64,000 nt of DNA from Lota lota (taxonomy: Eukaryota; Chordata; Actinopteri; Gadiformes; Lotidae), in assembly GCA_026745465.1 (NCBI GenBank), contig JACYXH010000087.1, positions 1,512,811 to 1,576,810 on the forward strand, in the 5' to 3' direction. Position numbers and translations under genes: made by a program. Below, piece after piece: positions 1 through 11,515 of this stretch. A model generated the notes under the pieces. That model was not told the DNA's origin and did no database searches. It worked only from the letters and a program-made list of their open reading frames with translations. Every line of letters starts with the position of its first letter. Within the stretch, counting starts at the first letter, position 1.

Positions 1-504
1 GGACAGAGGGATAGTTTTTATTTTTGCAGCACTTGCGTCATCCAGCATGACAGAGACCATGTCTAATGCTGCAGGCAGTATCAGCTCCTCTGCTATGGAG
101 TGTTTTTTTTTGCACTGAGCAATTTGGTACGCCACCTTATATGATGATAACAGTGCTCGCTGGTTTACTGAAGTAGCGTTCACAAAGCGGGACGATTGTT
201 GGCAATATTCGGCACGTTTTCGCTGAAAAAACTCAAGCGGCTTATCAGCGTGATTGGGGTGTAATGTCTTTAAGTGACGCCTTGATTTATTTGGCTTCAT
301 TCTGTCCGCTGCCAACATTTTTAGACACCGTAAACATACCGGTCTTTCCTCGTCTCCCACCGTAGTCACAGTGAAGCCAAGCGCTACATACGCTTCGTCA
401 TATTTCCTCGTCTTAGCTTTCGGGAGACTTACGTTTGTCTCATTATCTCCGTCTTTCTTTTCATCCCTGTTAAATATTTTTCCATGGTGTCTCTTAAGAG
501 TTTG
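1..504 (-). CDS. BED-type zinc-finger hAT transposase-like protein, N-terminal part (partial)
   Basis: The minus-strand frame is open from about 504 to the left edge. It holds a lysine-rich start, then KTRKYDEAYVALGF, then a BED-type finger: Cys-x2-Cys in RPVCLRCLKML, followed by RRHLKTLHPNH, which supplies the His ligands. After that come DKPLEFFQRKRAEYC, SYKVAYQIAQ and HSIAEELILPAA, all hallmarks of the ZBED5/SCAND3/GTF2IRD2-like group of hAT-derived proteins. Such proteins bind DNA through the BED finger; the catalytic and dimerisation parts would lie outside the window. No good ATG lies upstream of the finger in this frame (the first is at 316-318), so the start could be spliced or decayed. 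No stop or frameshift is visible in the part present. It could be an active transposase, a fossil or a host-adopted gene. Confidence 0.6.
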
Positions 505-681
505 TTATCTGCACTTCATATCTCCTGCTATGTGCTGTGTGCTCTTGTTCGGTGCAAAAAAAACCTTATCCCTGCGGCAAAAAAAAGCATGTTCCCCGGG
601 GTCACATGCGCCCCCCCTGGCATCGCTCCGCGCCCCCCCCTGGCATCGCTATTTGATTTAGCCACTATTTGAGAAACACTG
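1..681 (-). mobile_element. hAT transposon, 5' part, cut by the window edge
   Basis: Read on the minus strand, the element begins at 681 with CAGTGTTTCTCAAA, a typical hAT (Charlie-like) terminal inverted repeat. About 170 bp of G/C-rich leader follow, containing a duplicated GATGCCAGGGGGGG motif, and then an open frame for a BED-finger transposase-like protein. The element continues beyond position 1, so its other end and target-site duplication cannot be checked. Confidence 0.75.
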
Positions 682-1679
682 CCCTAACACAATAAAAGCT
701 CACTAGTAGCCATTTGATTCCTTGCAATATTGAAATCTTATTTATCTAGATAATATGCAGTATACACTACATAAGCGTATCGGAGAGCGGGGCCAGGGCA
801 AAACCTAACAAGGGGCACCAACTAACACAGACTTGTGTCAGTTTGCATTCTCTCGCATGTGGTTTAAGTTTATGTTCTCCCCTGTACACTAGTATGTGTG
901 AGATAACTAATTATATAATCTCAATTATAGAAGTAATTAAAAATCTACAAATGAAACCTTCAAATCCAGGCACCTTCCAACCATTCTTTTACTATCAGTA
1001 TGCATTTCCTTTACCTGTTTCTGGCTCCTTGTATTCTATCTATCAATACTTCAGCCATCCAAGATTTTGCTATGTCACTTCATCAATCTATATGTTCTTA
1101 AGATAAATAGTTCTATTACGTTTCTTCTTTGCAGGCTTCCAAAGCCTTCATCCATCAAATCCAGAAAATGGGATGGATTATGGATTCAGACAATAGTTGC
1201 CACAGAGAGAAGCGGTGTCCAACATATTTTACTGCTGACAGGCCTTGACGATGTATGACATAGCATAACCATCTCCACTTATAGCCTTTATTTTGTCAGA
1301 TAATATAGAAACAAACAAGGAAAGGGAGATGGTGGGGCCAAAAATAGGTTCAGGATGTTATTCAAGATGTGTAAAATGTATATCGTGATTTAATGTGTTT
1401 TGGAGTAATGCATACAGATCGGGTCCTGATAAACATGTCTGACTTGGAATTTGAAATGGCACAACATAAGCAATAGGGAAACCAGCCCTTTCCCAATTTT
1501 CAGATTTCTAAACCCCAGAAACCCGTATAGTTTGGGGTTAAGGAATAGCAGATAAGCACTTTTTCACTCCCATTGGCAGTTGCAACCCGGGAAGGTTGGA
1601 TCGATTCTATTAAAAGAGGACTGCTCCCCTAATATTTCAACCAATTGCTATGGGCAGATCATTTGAGCCAGACCACAAC
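682..1679. other. Gene-free stretch between two hAT fragments
   Basis: AT-rich sequence with only short chance frames. A splice-acceptor-like site occurs near 1134 (TTTCTTCTTTGCAG), but the frame after it (to 1258) matches no family I recognise. Confidence 0.4.
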
Positions 1680-2684
1680 AGTTTCAGCGGGGGACGGTGA
1701 AGTTTGAGGAGAAGAAACACGTAGTGCTAACAAAACAAGAAAATGCCACAATAGCCAGTTATGAGGTAGCTCAACTCATTGCCCAACACGGGAAAAGATT
1801 TCTGTCCTTGAGAAAGAACTGTGTGTTCTCGACTCCCTTCCTGGTGGACGCAGCAGAAGTGGAAGAGAGACTGCAATTAGAACTTATTGAAATGCAGTGT
1901 GATAATTCTCCGGAGAATCAACATCAGCTTCTCTCCCTACGCAACTTCTACCAGAGCTTCGAAAAAAGACAAGTTCCCTCTGATGAGACGCCACGCAAAA
2001 AGAATGATGAGTCTGTTCGGCTCAACATACATATGTGAGCGAACATTTTCTGTGTTAACTCTGAACAAAAGCAGATTGAGAACCAAAATGACCGACAGCC
2101 ATCTCTGTGATGTCCTTCGCATCTCACCCACCAAACTTACTCCTGACTTGGCAGCCATCCTTCAGTCCAAAGCACAGCATCACTGCTCCCACTGAGTGCA
2201 ATGCTGCTCCCATTATAGGCGAGTTAAAAATATAATACTCAGTAATCATGTGTTAGTAAGCACAATTACTTAATTAATTCACTCAATTAAAGTTGATAAT
2301 ATTTTCTAACAAATTTTAGTTGGTGTGTTAACAAGCCCAATAACTTATATGCATAACAAGCCTAAAATATACCCATCCCCTTATGTTTCCCCTTTATACA
2401 GGGCTGTCAAGAGGATCCCCATCCTGACTAAGAAGCAATCTGAGACTGTTTTGAGAATGAGCTGCCAACCCTAACAAAATAAATGAAAACCCATTAATGG
2501 AAAGCTGTGATTTTTTTTATTTAAGAACATTCAACTATAAAGCCTAATTTACCTACATTTGATTGATTTTGCTAACTGTTTAATACACTAGGCAAGGCGA
2601 TATACCTCACCCCCACTGAGTGTCCCAGCACTTCGTTTATTATTTTGTATGTGGCCCTCAATGAAAAAGGTTTGGACATCCCTG
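1680..2684 (+). mobile_element. Degenerate hAT element, 3' half with C-terminal transposase remnant
   Basis: Frame 1697-2038 encodes SYEVAQLIAQHGKRF and then jumps, by internal deletion, to STPFLVDAAEVEERLQLELI, which belongs to the C-terminal half of GTF2IRD2/ZBED-like hAT proteins. A frame shift near 2010 moves the continuation into another frame: FGSTYICERTFSVLTLNKSR, then the end of the hAT dimerisation domain, stopping near 2195. At 2660-2684 the sequence ends in a terminal-repeat-like motif; its complement starts CAGGGATGTCCAAACC, a common fish hAT end. I did not find the matching 5' end, so the element is truncated as well as deleted and frameshifted. It lies opposite to, and has a different terminus from, the element at 1-681. 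Confidence 0.7.
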
Positions 2685-3256
2685 CATTATATGATTAGCA
2701 CCTAAATAGTGCACTTCAGTCATTTACGAATTTTAAGACATTATTTAGCCTTTAGCTTTTACTCCAAACCTTAGCACTCTCTTTGCCATAACCCAGCTGA
2801 GCTGCCGTAAAATTGTAGTTTTGGGCATAAACTAGGTTCCACTGGTTAGGGACTAGACACATATTCTAAGTTGCCATTTGAAGCCTAACCGCAGTTCACA
2901 GTTTTAATTAATAAACTACTTAAGTAATCAATGTATCTCTTCACTGTCTGAGGACTAGTTACGTCACTTCGAGAGAATTGTTAGCACGGGCAGATTTGGT
3001 ATTGACACAGCCGATAACCTATTTGTTCTACTGTCTGTGCCAAATGAGAAACGAAAACAATTATCAAAAAGCAAACTGGTTTTCTAGTTTTTCGTTTGGA
3101 AACAAACGAACGTTCGCTGTTTTTTTTCTTTCGTTTTTCACCTACAAACGAATTACGGAGTATCGGATGATTCCCTGACCTGACCCCTATACAAGGATTA
3201 CTAGTACCTATGGAGTGGAGAAGGGACAGACTTCAACCATTAACTTTCTTAGCTAC

Positions 3257-3882
3257 CTGTGGTAGATGTCCATCTTGTCATTGGTATCCATGGACATCAA
3301 CCTGCAAAAACCAATGCAAAAATAATTAAAAATACTTACAGCAAGGTAAATCTACACACCGCGACTCAGGCCGCTGTATAGTCGTCTACACTGAGGTTGT
3401 ATAGCTCTACTGTAAGGTTGGTTTATACTCTTTACAATATCGTGTAAGACAGCAGGAATCCTTTAAAAAGCTTTCAATAATAATATGATGGTGAATAATC
3501 AAACAATAACGCGACAAACGTGCGTTTGGTCAAGCGCAATATGTTATACATGTAACCTATCCCGTGTCACAATAACCGAGGTAGGAGATCATCAGTGTTC
3601 AAGGCTATCTTTTATGATACATTTACAAAAGTGCATTTCCTTTAGTCTATATCCCCTCTTGGGTTTTTGGCACAAGAGCTGAAATAGCTGCTGTAACGTT
3701 ACAGAGCGCAGCAGTGTTTTGATCTACCAAGGCCTATTACTACTCGTGCTATCTCGACGTTAGGGCTAACTTAGCTATTATCTTTCATAAATGATAACTG
3801 TTACTTACTTCTCCAGTTTGTCCGAAATATGTGCTATGTGCTGGTTGGAATGTGAGGCGTTCATTATTTCTTCGTCCGACAT
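3257..3882 (-). CDS. First two coding exons of an unrecognised gene (partial)
   Basis: The minus strand has ATG at 3882 opening a 74-nt exon (3809-3882) that ends in a strong GTAAGTAA donor, and a second exon (3257-3301) with a TTTTGCAG acceptor and GTAGCT donor. The phases match (2 into 2), giving MSDEEIMNASHSNQHIAHIS, then DKLEKLMSMDTNDKMDIYHR and an open phase-2 end. The peptide is polar and helix-prone. I do not recognise the family. No further exon is evident between 3250 and the left edge, a stretch that holds hAT debris, so the gene is either continued outside the window or broken. Upstream (3960-4110) there are CCAAT/ATTGG-type motifs in a locally GC-richer stretch, which would fit a promoter. 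Read as inference from splice signals only. Confidence 0.4.
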
Positions 3883-6030
3883 GATTTTACCAAACCCCCG
3901 TACCGAAGCAAGACATTTCTTGTTTGATAAACTCGTACCGAAACCTTGCGTACTTACATTTGAACACGCCACTGTTAATCCCCGCCACGCATTCCCAGCC
4001 AATAAAAAAGCACTCCTCGTTGATGTCAGAAAGAATCGTCGTATCGAGACACGGGGATTTGCAAAGGGGGCGTTCACAGGAGCACACGGACCAATAAATT
4101 AGGTTTAAATCCGGAAACAACCAACTTTGTATTTTATATAATGTTCATTGGGTGCTTTTCCGTATTTTATAATAAAAAAGAATGCCAATTCTAATCTAAT
4201 AGCGCCACAAAAGCTAATATATTGGTTCTCTAGTGATAACTTAAAGACATCGCTTTGGCTCTGGTAACGTGTGCTAGGCTATTTGCAACAACATGCATTT
4301 TCAAAGACTAAATGATGAACCAAAGTTGAACTCCCTATTTCTCTGGCATAGAATAAACTAAATCGACAAACCGTGTTAATGTGGAGTGATTGGTGGACTG
4401 GTGAATATATATCAGTGAAGACTAGTTGTATTTAGTCTCTGAATTTCATCTTCCTCAGTTTCCATTGTGTTTGTGAGTTGATGTTATTGTTATGGGAACA
4501 GTGTAAATGCAATGGTGTAAAAAGGGGTGTTGTGAGACATGGAGCTCTACTGGGGCACAGCCCCCCCATTACTCAAATCCTACAATTGTGCTTGCCTGCT
4601 GCTTGTAGGAAATCTATACATATATGGAATCCATGCTAAACAATAAGCTACATTTACCTCCCTTGTTTAGCCAACTATTATTGCCACTGCCAAACTGCTG
4701 CTGCTGAAACTGCAACAATTACTACTGTCAAGGGTAAAAAATGTACAGATGTTACTCTTTGTGAGACTGTTTATTTCACTGTACATTATGAACATTCACA
4801 ACATTTTCTAGGCATAAAGTCATACCCAGTCATATGCAAAGAATAATAAAACCTAACTCACATTATTTTGCATTACACAATAATTAATAAAAACGATTTC
4901 AGAACAAAGAACAATTCAAATAAACAAAAATTGCATTCCTTGAGTCAACCATTTAAAATAAAAATAGAAATATTTAATCTAAAAGTAAACTGCGCTAATG
5001 GACATACACGGCTTAAGTCTTCCCCAACAGTTTGATTGTGCCTCTCATGTCCAACACCAAGTCTGAGTTTGGTTTAATTTTATTGAGCGGTTCAGCTGCA
5101 CTGTCTATTTTTCCTTTTGGAAAAGTGGTCATTCACTTGACTTTGACTCAACTTACAAAGTTCTTCCTTCTCAACCGATAAGACAGCAAGATGGTGAGCA
5201 TGTCATGTCCTATTGTTCCCCTCAGCCAAGTGATCGGGACTTACTTTGGTCGCGTCGTATTATCATTGTTCTGTCCTGACTTACTTTTGCGCGCCGATAC
5301 AGATTGCTGCATGTGTGCCGGGATGCACAGGCTATGACTTGCACATTGCCATGCACGGACACTAATGTGCGCACCGTGGTGTACTGACTCGGACCTGCGT
5401 TGCTTCAACATTGTGGATGAGCACAAAAATCCCTCCATTCCTTGCATTATCAATGTAAATCAATCCACTGTCAAATATAAGCGATTGTTAAAACTCTAAC
5501 ATGAGATTTTACTGGGCAACAGCAGATCAACACTGGGGCTTGTGCACCAGTAAAAGGGGTTTAGCAATGGGCAAAAACCAGGAGAACTGCAAATACCAGT
5601 GGGGTCAGAAAATATATTTTAAATGGCATAAAACAGAACGTTTAAAGTACTTTGATGGAATATAGACACTGCATTATTCTGCCACTTCAAACCAACGCTG
5701 CTGGATAGTTGCCTGTATCAAAGTAGTTATTTCACATACATTTTCACCTGTAATCTTCATGTGTTCATCTTGGCAAAATAAACAAATAACAATATTTTTT
5801 TTCATATTTGTTTATATGCCTCACGATGGGCTGTATGAGAGACATTTATGCAGTCAAAACCACATCCTTTATGAATCCAATACAAGATTATAAATGTTCA
5901 TAAATCTACATTATAGTAAATGAAAAGATAAAAATTTCTAAATTCTAAATAGAATGTTTGTTTCAAGTTGTATGATGTTATTATTGGAGTAAAATGTTAT
6001 CGAATGTATGTGTATGTGTTTGTGTGTGTT
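3883..6030. other. Intergenic, AT-rich, no gene seen
   Basis: Apart from the probable minus-strand promoter near 3900-4110, I see no convincing exon or named repeat. The longest chance frame (5241-5453, minus) resembles nothing I know. Confidence 0.4.
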
Positions 6031-7640
6031 TCAGAGTATTGGCATAGACTCCAGTGCTTTCACCCGAGCAGCGAACAGCAGAACGTTCTTGTTCACCACA
6101 GCGCTGAGCTCAGCCTCGGACGCTCGTGGATGCGTCCGGACAAACTCTGCAATGCTCTGGATACATTCGCTCTGTTAAAAAGACACACACACATAATACA
6201 TCTATTATATGCACTGTCACACACACACACACACACACGTATATATATGTACACACACATGTAACCCATAGTGGGCAGGCTTGTTCGGGGATGGCAACGT
6301 CATCTGTGTGGCTTCCTTCAGGTTTCCCAGCCTCGGAATGGAAAACCGAGTCGTCTTTCCTTCCGACAGCATTTGCAGCTGTTCAACAGCTCAGGTCTCT
6401 CGACTATGGGAAAAGGCCACCAAGTCCTATTGTCAAGCGCGCATATTTACCTTCTGCATTGTGTTTCTTTATCCTTCAGTGCCACATGAGCTCATTACAA
6501 CCATGTTACACATACACATCTCACATCACTCTCTCAAACATACACACAAACACACAGTAAGAGGTGCGAAGGGAGAGGTAAGGTGTAGTAGAATGTAGAT
6601 TTACAAAGCTTTATTTTGGCTCACACGTGTACTCGTCTTCCAGGGCCTTTACCTTAAAGTAGTCCACTCTGTCCTGTCCCGTGAAGCGGTTGAACAGCTC
6701 CCTGGCCACACCGATGCCGGTCAAGGTCATCAGGGCTTCTCTACTGCTGTCACTCTGTGAGGAGAGCCAGTTCAGGAAGGCCATCTGGAACAAGAGAGAG
6801 CAATATAGCTTTTAACTCTAGTAAAGACCGAAACAAACGGTCGTATATAGACCATTAGTCCAAGCTGGACAGAGTCCTATATGTCTACACTACCATGATA
6901 TGAGTGAACAGAAATTAGCCACGGAGCTGGTCCCTGGCGCATATGGAGGACCAAGATTGAGCTAAGCAGCCCTGTGGCGCTGAGACTTCTATGAGATAAT
7001 GGTTAAACATCATATATTATATCTAAATGTTATTTCAAGGGTAGTTTATTCATTTCGACGGACAGCTAAACCGTATTAAAACAGATATGGCCCCTATAAC
7101 CTACCACCTATTCGTTTTTGAGATGACGTAACACAGAGCCATGCCAAAGACATGTTAAATGTACAGAACGGTGGCTTAGGACGCGAGTTAGCCGAAAGCG
7201 ACTAAGCGGACGTTCGCATTAGCATTCGGGTAGTGTATTACGACATCTTAGTAGCAGTGCCCTATTCATTAATTATGTGAAGAGTTCAATCTCTAGAGAA
7301 CCCTGAAACACGTAACGCTTCACAGACTTATTGACAGAAAGTTGCTCAAACATGATTTGTCATGTATGCAACTTTCTGGCAATAAGTCTGTTGATGTTTG
7401 TGAAACCAAAGGCATGCCGAAACCAAGAGGATGACCCAAGCTGTCCGTAGAGGAGCAATGTTGGAGAGTATATCGCCATAAAATGCAATCAGATAAGACT
7501 TTTGTTTTCATGAATAGGGCACTCTAGTCGTCGCTTGCGGCTAGAAGCGAGTGTCTGACGGACCTATGTTAGGTAAACGTTACCTGCTGAAATAACTGAG
7601 GAGTTGACATTCCGTCGGTAGTGTTCGCTGTCCCCGACAT
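6031..7640 (-). CDS. Small unrecognised gene with two possible last exons
   Basis: Exon 1 (7584-7640) encodes MSGTANTTDGMSTPQLFQQ and has a GTAACG donor. Exon 2 starts at 6784 after TTGTTCCAG and encodes MAFLNWLSSQ..., LTGIGVARELFNRFTGQ and DRVDYFK. Two endings are possible. (a) Exon 2 reads through VKALEDEYTCEPK to a stop at 6611-6613, giving 76 aa. (b) An internal AAG|GTAAAG donor at 6653 joins in phase to an exon at 6031-6171 (acceptor TTTTTAACAG), which encodes SECIQSIAEFVRTHPRASEA..., ends LFAARVKALESMPIL and stops at 6031-6033, giving 109 aa. Both junctions are phase 0. No signal peptide or membrane segment is visible; the protein looks helical and soluble. I do not recognise the family and assign no function. 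It lies upstream of sdhaf1 on the same strand, with its own polyA signal. A MITE occupies its first intron. Confidence 0.55.
6610..6615 (-). terminator. polyA signal overlapping the stop codon of the short isoform
   Basis: On the minus strand the last codons read CCA AAA TAA AGC, so AATAAA shares bases with the TAA stop. The 76-aa form would have a 3' UTR of only a few tens of bases. Confidence 0.5.
7255..7524. mobile_element. Short hAT-like MITE with internal hairpin
   Basis: AGTGCCCTATTCAT at 7256-7269 is matched exactly in inverse at 7510-7523, giving 14-bp terminal inverted repeats on a roughly 270-bp element. With the preceding C, the left end reads CAGTG as in hAT elements. Inside, 7323-7345 and 7368-7390 form a 23-bp inverted repeat with one mismatch around a 22-nt loop. 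The flanks CTTAGTAG and TAGTCGTC are only weakly alike, so an 8-bp target duplication is possible but eroded. There is no coding capacity. It lies in intron 1 of the small minus-strand gene. Confidence 0.55.
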
Positions 7641-8044
7641 AACTCGTTTTTTTTTGTAGCAACCAAAACAAATTATTCACAGATTGAACGCTATTAATAG
7701 GGAATATATATATATTTCACTGGAATCTGTCTTTCGTTGGCATTCAATGTTTTCTTCTCCACTCCCTGTGCTTCCGGTTTACGTCTAGTTCTTCTTCCGT
7801 CGTCTGATTCCGGTTTGCTTCCCCCAGGTGGAGGAAGTGGGAATTCATAAAATATTTTTAAAAATAAAGTACACATTCGTCCTGTTCAGCAGATTCTTGC
7901 ATACAAGATATGCCTACACGTAGATCAGACACAATGAATGTTGAAAACTCACAGATTAAGTAACCATATTATACAACATGGACCGATGTAAAGATTACAT
8001 ATATTAAATTACAGGACAAACCAATATTTTGGTTTAAATACAAG

Positions 8045-8050
8045 TTTATT
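8045..8050 (-). terminator. Candidate polyA signal of sdhaf1
   Basis: AATAAA on the minus strand (GAGAATAAACTTG), about 335 bases after the sdhaf1 stop codon. Confidence 0.45.
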
Positions 8051-8384
8051 CTCTAAACCAATGCTACTGAATGTTTTACAGCAAGGACAATAAGGGACCT
8101 GAATAAAAACATCAAGAGGATCAGCCACAATCATTGTGGACCAAAGACAATATTCTGTATTTTATTATGGAACCTAAATGGAATTTAAATACATATTCCA
8201 ACTAAATGTCTTTCCCACATTGCATCTCCCGGTCTCCACACTGTGAGGGCATCTCAAGTGGGAGACTGGTTGAATGGTATACCATTATTCGGTGAACACT
8301 GGCAATCACAGAATAAAAAAATCCCCTCTCCCAAGTATCAGTATAATACAAATGGTTTCCTGGATGATACAACAACCGGTTCTG

Positions 8385-8633
8385 TCAGCTGTCTGCTTTA
8401 GGTTTGGAGAAGGAGCCCAGCTGTTTGGTGTTGACGTCCTGCAGCTGCTCCAGTTGCCTCTGGGCACGACGGAACAGATACTCGATGTGCATGACGTCCT
8501 TCTTATTGATCCGGGAGTTCTCCCTGAACTCGTCTCGGATGCGGGGGATAAACCCTGGTTTGTCCCGTCCCGCTTGGAGGAACTGGCGATACAACACCAG
8601 AATCTGTTTCTGCAGTTTACTGTGTCGGGCCAT
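8385..8633 (-). CDS. sdhaf1: Succinate dehydrogenase assembly factor 1 (LYR-motif protein)
   Basis: An intact single-exon frame of 82 aa, close to the usual family length. It starts MARHSKLQKQILVLYRQFLQ, which carries the LYR motif (LYRQ) near residue 14, then AGRDKPGF, a conserved DEFREN segment, and IEYLFRRAQRQLEQLQ. This is the layout of SDHAF1: LYR near the N terminus, a helical bundle, and an Arg-rich R-R-x-x-R-Q-L stretch. SDHAF1 acts in the mitochondrial matrix, where it helps deliver Fe-S clusters to and protects the SDHB subunit of complex II; the LYR motif recruits the HSC20 co-chaperone. The first ATG of the frame gives the expected N terminus. The gene is head-to-head with nudt18, about 1.3 kb from its start codon. 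Identification is strong; it rests on the motif and overall similarity to the vertebrate protein. Confidence 0.92.
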   Translation of the reverse strand: MARHSKLQKQILVLYRQFLQAGRDKPGFIPRIRDEFRENSRINKKDVMHIEYLFRRAQRQLEQLQDVNTKQLGSFSKPKADS

Positions 8634-9966
8634 GAGTGGTTCAATGTAGCTTTCGGTGTCACGGTAAAAAACTAACTAAACACGATGACGACGAAAATCA
8701 CACATCACCTTGCTTCCTATCAAAGAAAAGAGATACAGAGTTAATGTTGCCACATTTACCCGATGAACCCTGAAAGACAAAAGTCTAGAGATTTACAACA
8801 TTAAGGCAATATTGGATATGGGGGTGATTTAAGAGTTGATTATAAAACATCCGTTTTATCATGTTAAGGCCCACAAACTAAGATTTTATATATGCCATTT
8901 GGTGGTTTACATCCAACGTGTGTGTGTATTCATTCTCAGCCCGGGGTGAGCCCAGTAGTGGGATTAGCTAAATATACAAGACGTTTATGTTCAACTCAAC
9001 GTTGAACATAAAGTTATGTCACTTTGGACAATACAGTCACTTGGTCAAAAACTGTTAAAAAAATAAATATTAATACATGAAATAGTAATTACTTATTTTC
9101 GGCTTCACAGATGTCGTGAACGATCCATTCGTTAAACAGATGAGTGTAGATAACTATTCGCGGAGACAGCCTACTATTCAACAACTGGTTATCGTTACTA
9201 GCTTCATTCATGTGGAACTATAGCTACAACCCTAGGCATGACCTTACAGACTACATTCACGTTTTAAAGGTGAGTCAGGCTCACAATGATACACTGTTGC
9301 CAAACCATCACAAAGTGCGTGCACTTCCGTTTACGCTTCATGCAAGGTTGTCATGGTGCGTTCAAATACCGTCAGAAAGTGACGAACCGAACCAGTCTCA
9401 AACATGTGGTTTTTGATATTGTTAAATATCCACCTGTATACTGACAAAATGTGTAATTTTGGTGACATTTATAGAAGATGAACCATCTTGTTTGTTTTTG
9501 GTAGAATTGAGTAGAGACGACCCGACCGTTGGTAAAGGTACTTTTATTTTGAAACTCCCAAGTTACTGTTCTTCCAGGTTAGCTGAAGATGTCAGGTGTC
9601 AAAAAATCCATAGGCCTACTCTTAGCGAAAACTAAATGGGAAGCGACACTATTTAAATGAGCAAAAGGCCAGTAGCTTGTGTTCGCACATGTATGCTTAC
9701 TTCTGCGAATAGATCATGTTATTTACAAATTGAAATGTTGTAGTTGTGATGTTAGCCAGGCTGACATTAGAAGAAGAGATTTGCCATTACCTAATTTACT
9801 AAGCTTGAACGTTAACTTTAGCCTGACAACAGTAGACACTTTAGCAAAACGTCTTGTTAATGTAAATGTTAATTGGATTGTCTATAGTTGGTGTATTGGG
9901 ATATTTTTAAGTCACATTTATGTTGTTGTTTGTGGTTGTGCACAGGTAAGCTTCCATTCCACAGCT
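8634..9966. other. Divergent intergenic region between sdhaf1 and nudt18
   Basis: Should contain both promoters and 5' UTRs. A possible nudt18 non-coding exon ends near 9537 (AAAG|GTACTT), and an acceptor occurs just upstream of the coding start (TTGTGCACAG at about 9945). A short perfect palindrome (TGTTCAAC-TCAA-CGTTGAACA) lies near 8988-9010. No other gene seen. Confidence 0.4.
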
Positions 9967-11480
9967 ATGGAGGTTGAGGATCAGATCAGAAGGCTTATGG
10001 ATGGAGAGGGGTTAGAGGTCACAGATTTAGATGTGCATCCTGATCAGGCCAAACCGGCAACGCTTAGAAAAACAGTCTCTTACATCGTCTGCGCTGTCAT
10101 CCTAAACGACAAGGTACAATTGTTTTTCCTCATTGGTTTCCTAGGATTATCACAATGGCCACTGAGGACACTATTATATCAGTGTTTGTAGGCAATGGTC
10201 TTACTGTTTGCACTGTGTGTCTATATTGGCATGTATTTTTGTGTCTGTCTGTTTATTTCTGTGTGCGTGTGTTTGTGCTCGTTTAGGAGGAGGTGCTAAT
10301 GGTGCAGGAGGCGAAGCAGGAGTGTTATGGGCAGTGGTACCTTCCTGCAGGTAGGATGGAGGAGGGGGAGGGCATTGAGGAGGCGATGCAGAGGGAGGTA
10401 AGAACCTGCCAATGACAACCTCTACATTTACTCATGTAAATATATAGACCAATCACAAACTACAACTTCACTTTTCTTGCAGGTGAAAGAGGAGGCAGGC
10501 TTTGACTGTCAGCCAATCACATTGCTGTTGATCCAGGAACAGGGACCACAATGGATCCGCTTCATTTTCCTTGCCAAGATCACAGGTCAGAGGTCACTAG
10601 GGCATCACAATCTTAGTTTATATCAGATCCACAATAATCCACAAGATCCTATTCATAAGACTACTATTGTTTGGTCTGCTCAAATGTAATAACAAAAATG
10701 TATTCGTCACCATCTGCAAATCGCTCTTCTACCCTTTCTTTCTCTCTTCCTCTGTCTTCATCCGTCTGGGCCTCTGTATCTTGTGCTCCTACTCCCCACC
10801 TCTAGGGGGCAGTCTGAAGACTTCGGCTGAGGCGGACCATGAGTCCCTGCAGGCTACCTGGTGGGATCGAGTGTCTCCTCTTCAACTAAGAGGACATGAC
10901 ATCCTCGATCTCATAGACTCTGGGCTCAAGTATGGACTACAATATGTACTTGTACCCTACCCCCCTATTGATGTTTGAGTGAGTGCATTAGTGTGTTGAA
11001 GGGAAACCGTCACACTCTTGCTATTTTCTTCGCGCTGTAAAAGTTGGACCATTGACATCATCAGTCAAACAGTTTCGTTACTTTTTTGTCTTGCAGAAAC
11101 AGAGTTGATGTTGCAGACCGCATCTTTTTTTCTTAACGACACACGTATTAAGCAGTTCTCTGTTATATTGGAAAATAACGGTGTGTTAAGCGCCCCTTTT
11201 AAGCTTCAGGTTGTCATGGGTTTGTTGCTATAGGTACCGCAAAGAGGCATGGCATCCTCTCACGCTACCGGTGGCCTTGCCCTGCAGTCACGTGGCGCAG
11301 AGACTGGTCCTCATCTTCTCCAATGCCAAACAGCAGCTCTGGGTTCTCCTGGTTAAAGGTACTCAAGGTGCTCCCTGAAAAGGAAACAACTTATTCGAGA
11401 TGAAAGTGATGTCATGGATTACAAAGTACTGATCTAGATTGATTGAGTTACCTGTTACTGAAAATCCAAACTGTCTGTCA

Positions 11481-11515
<35 letters not shown>

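Noticed and set aside
5241-5453. Minus-strand frame and plus-strand Cys/His-containing translation suggesting a THAP-like finger
   Set aside because: Spacing of Cys and His does not fit THAP or another finger I know, stops interrupt the plus frame, and no splice context is present.
6300-6400. Possible extra minus-strand exon (LQMLSEGKTTRFSIPRLGNL...) of the small unknown gene
   Set aside because: It has a possible acceptor but no usable GT donor, and the phase-0 join between 6653 and 6171 works without it.
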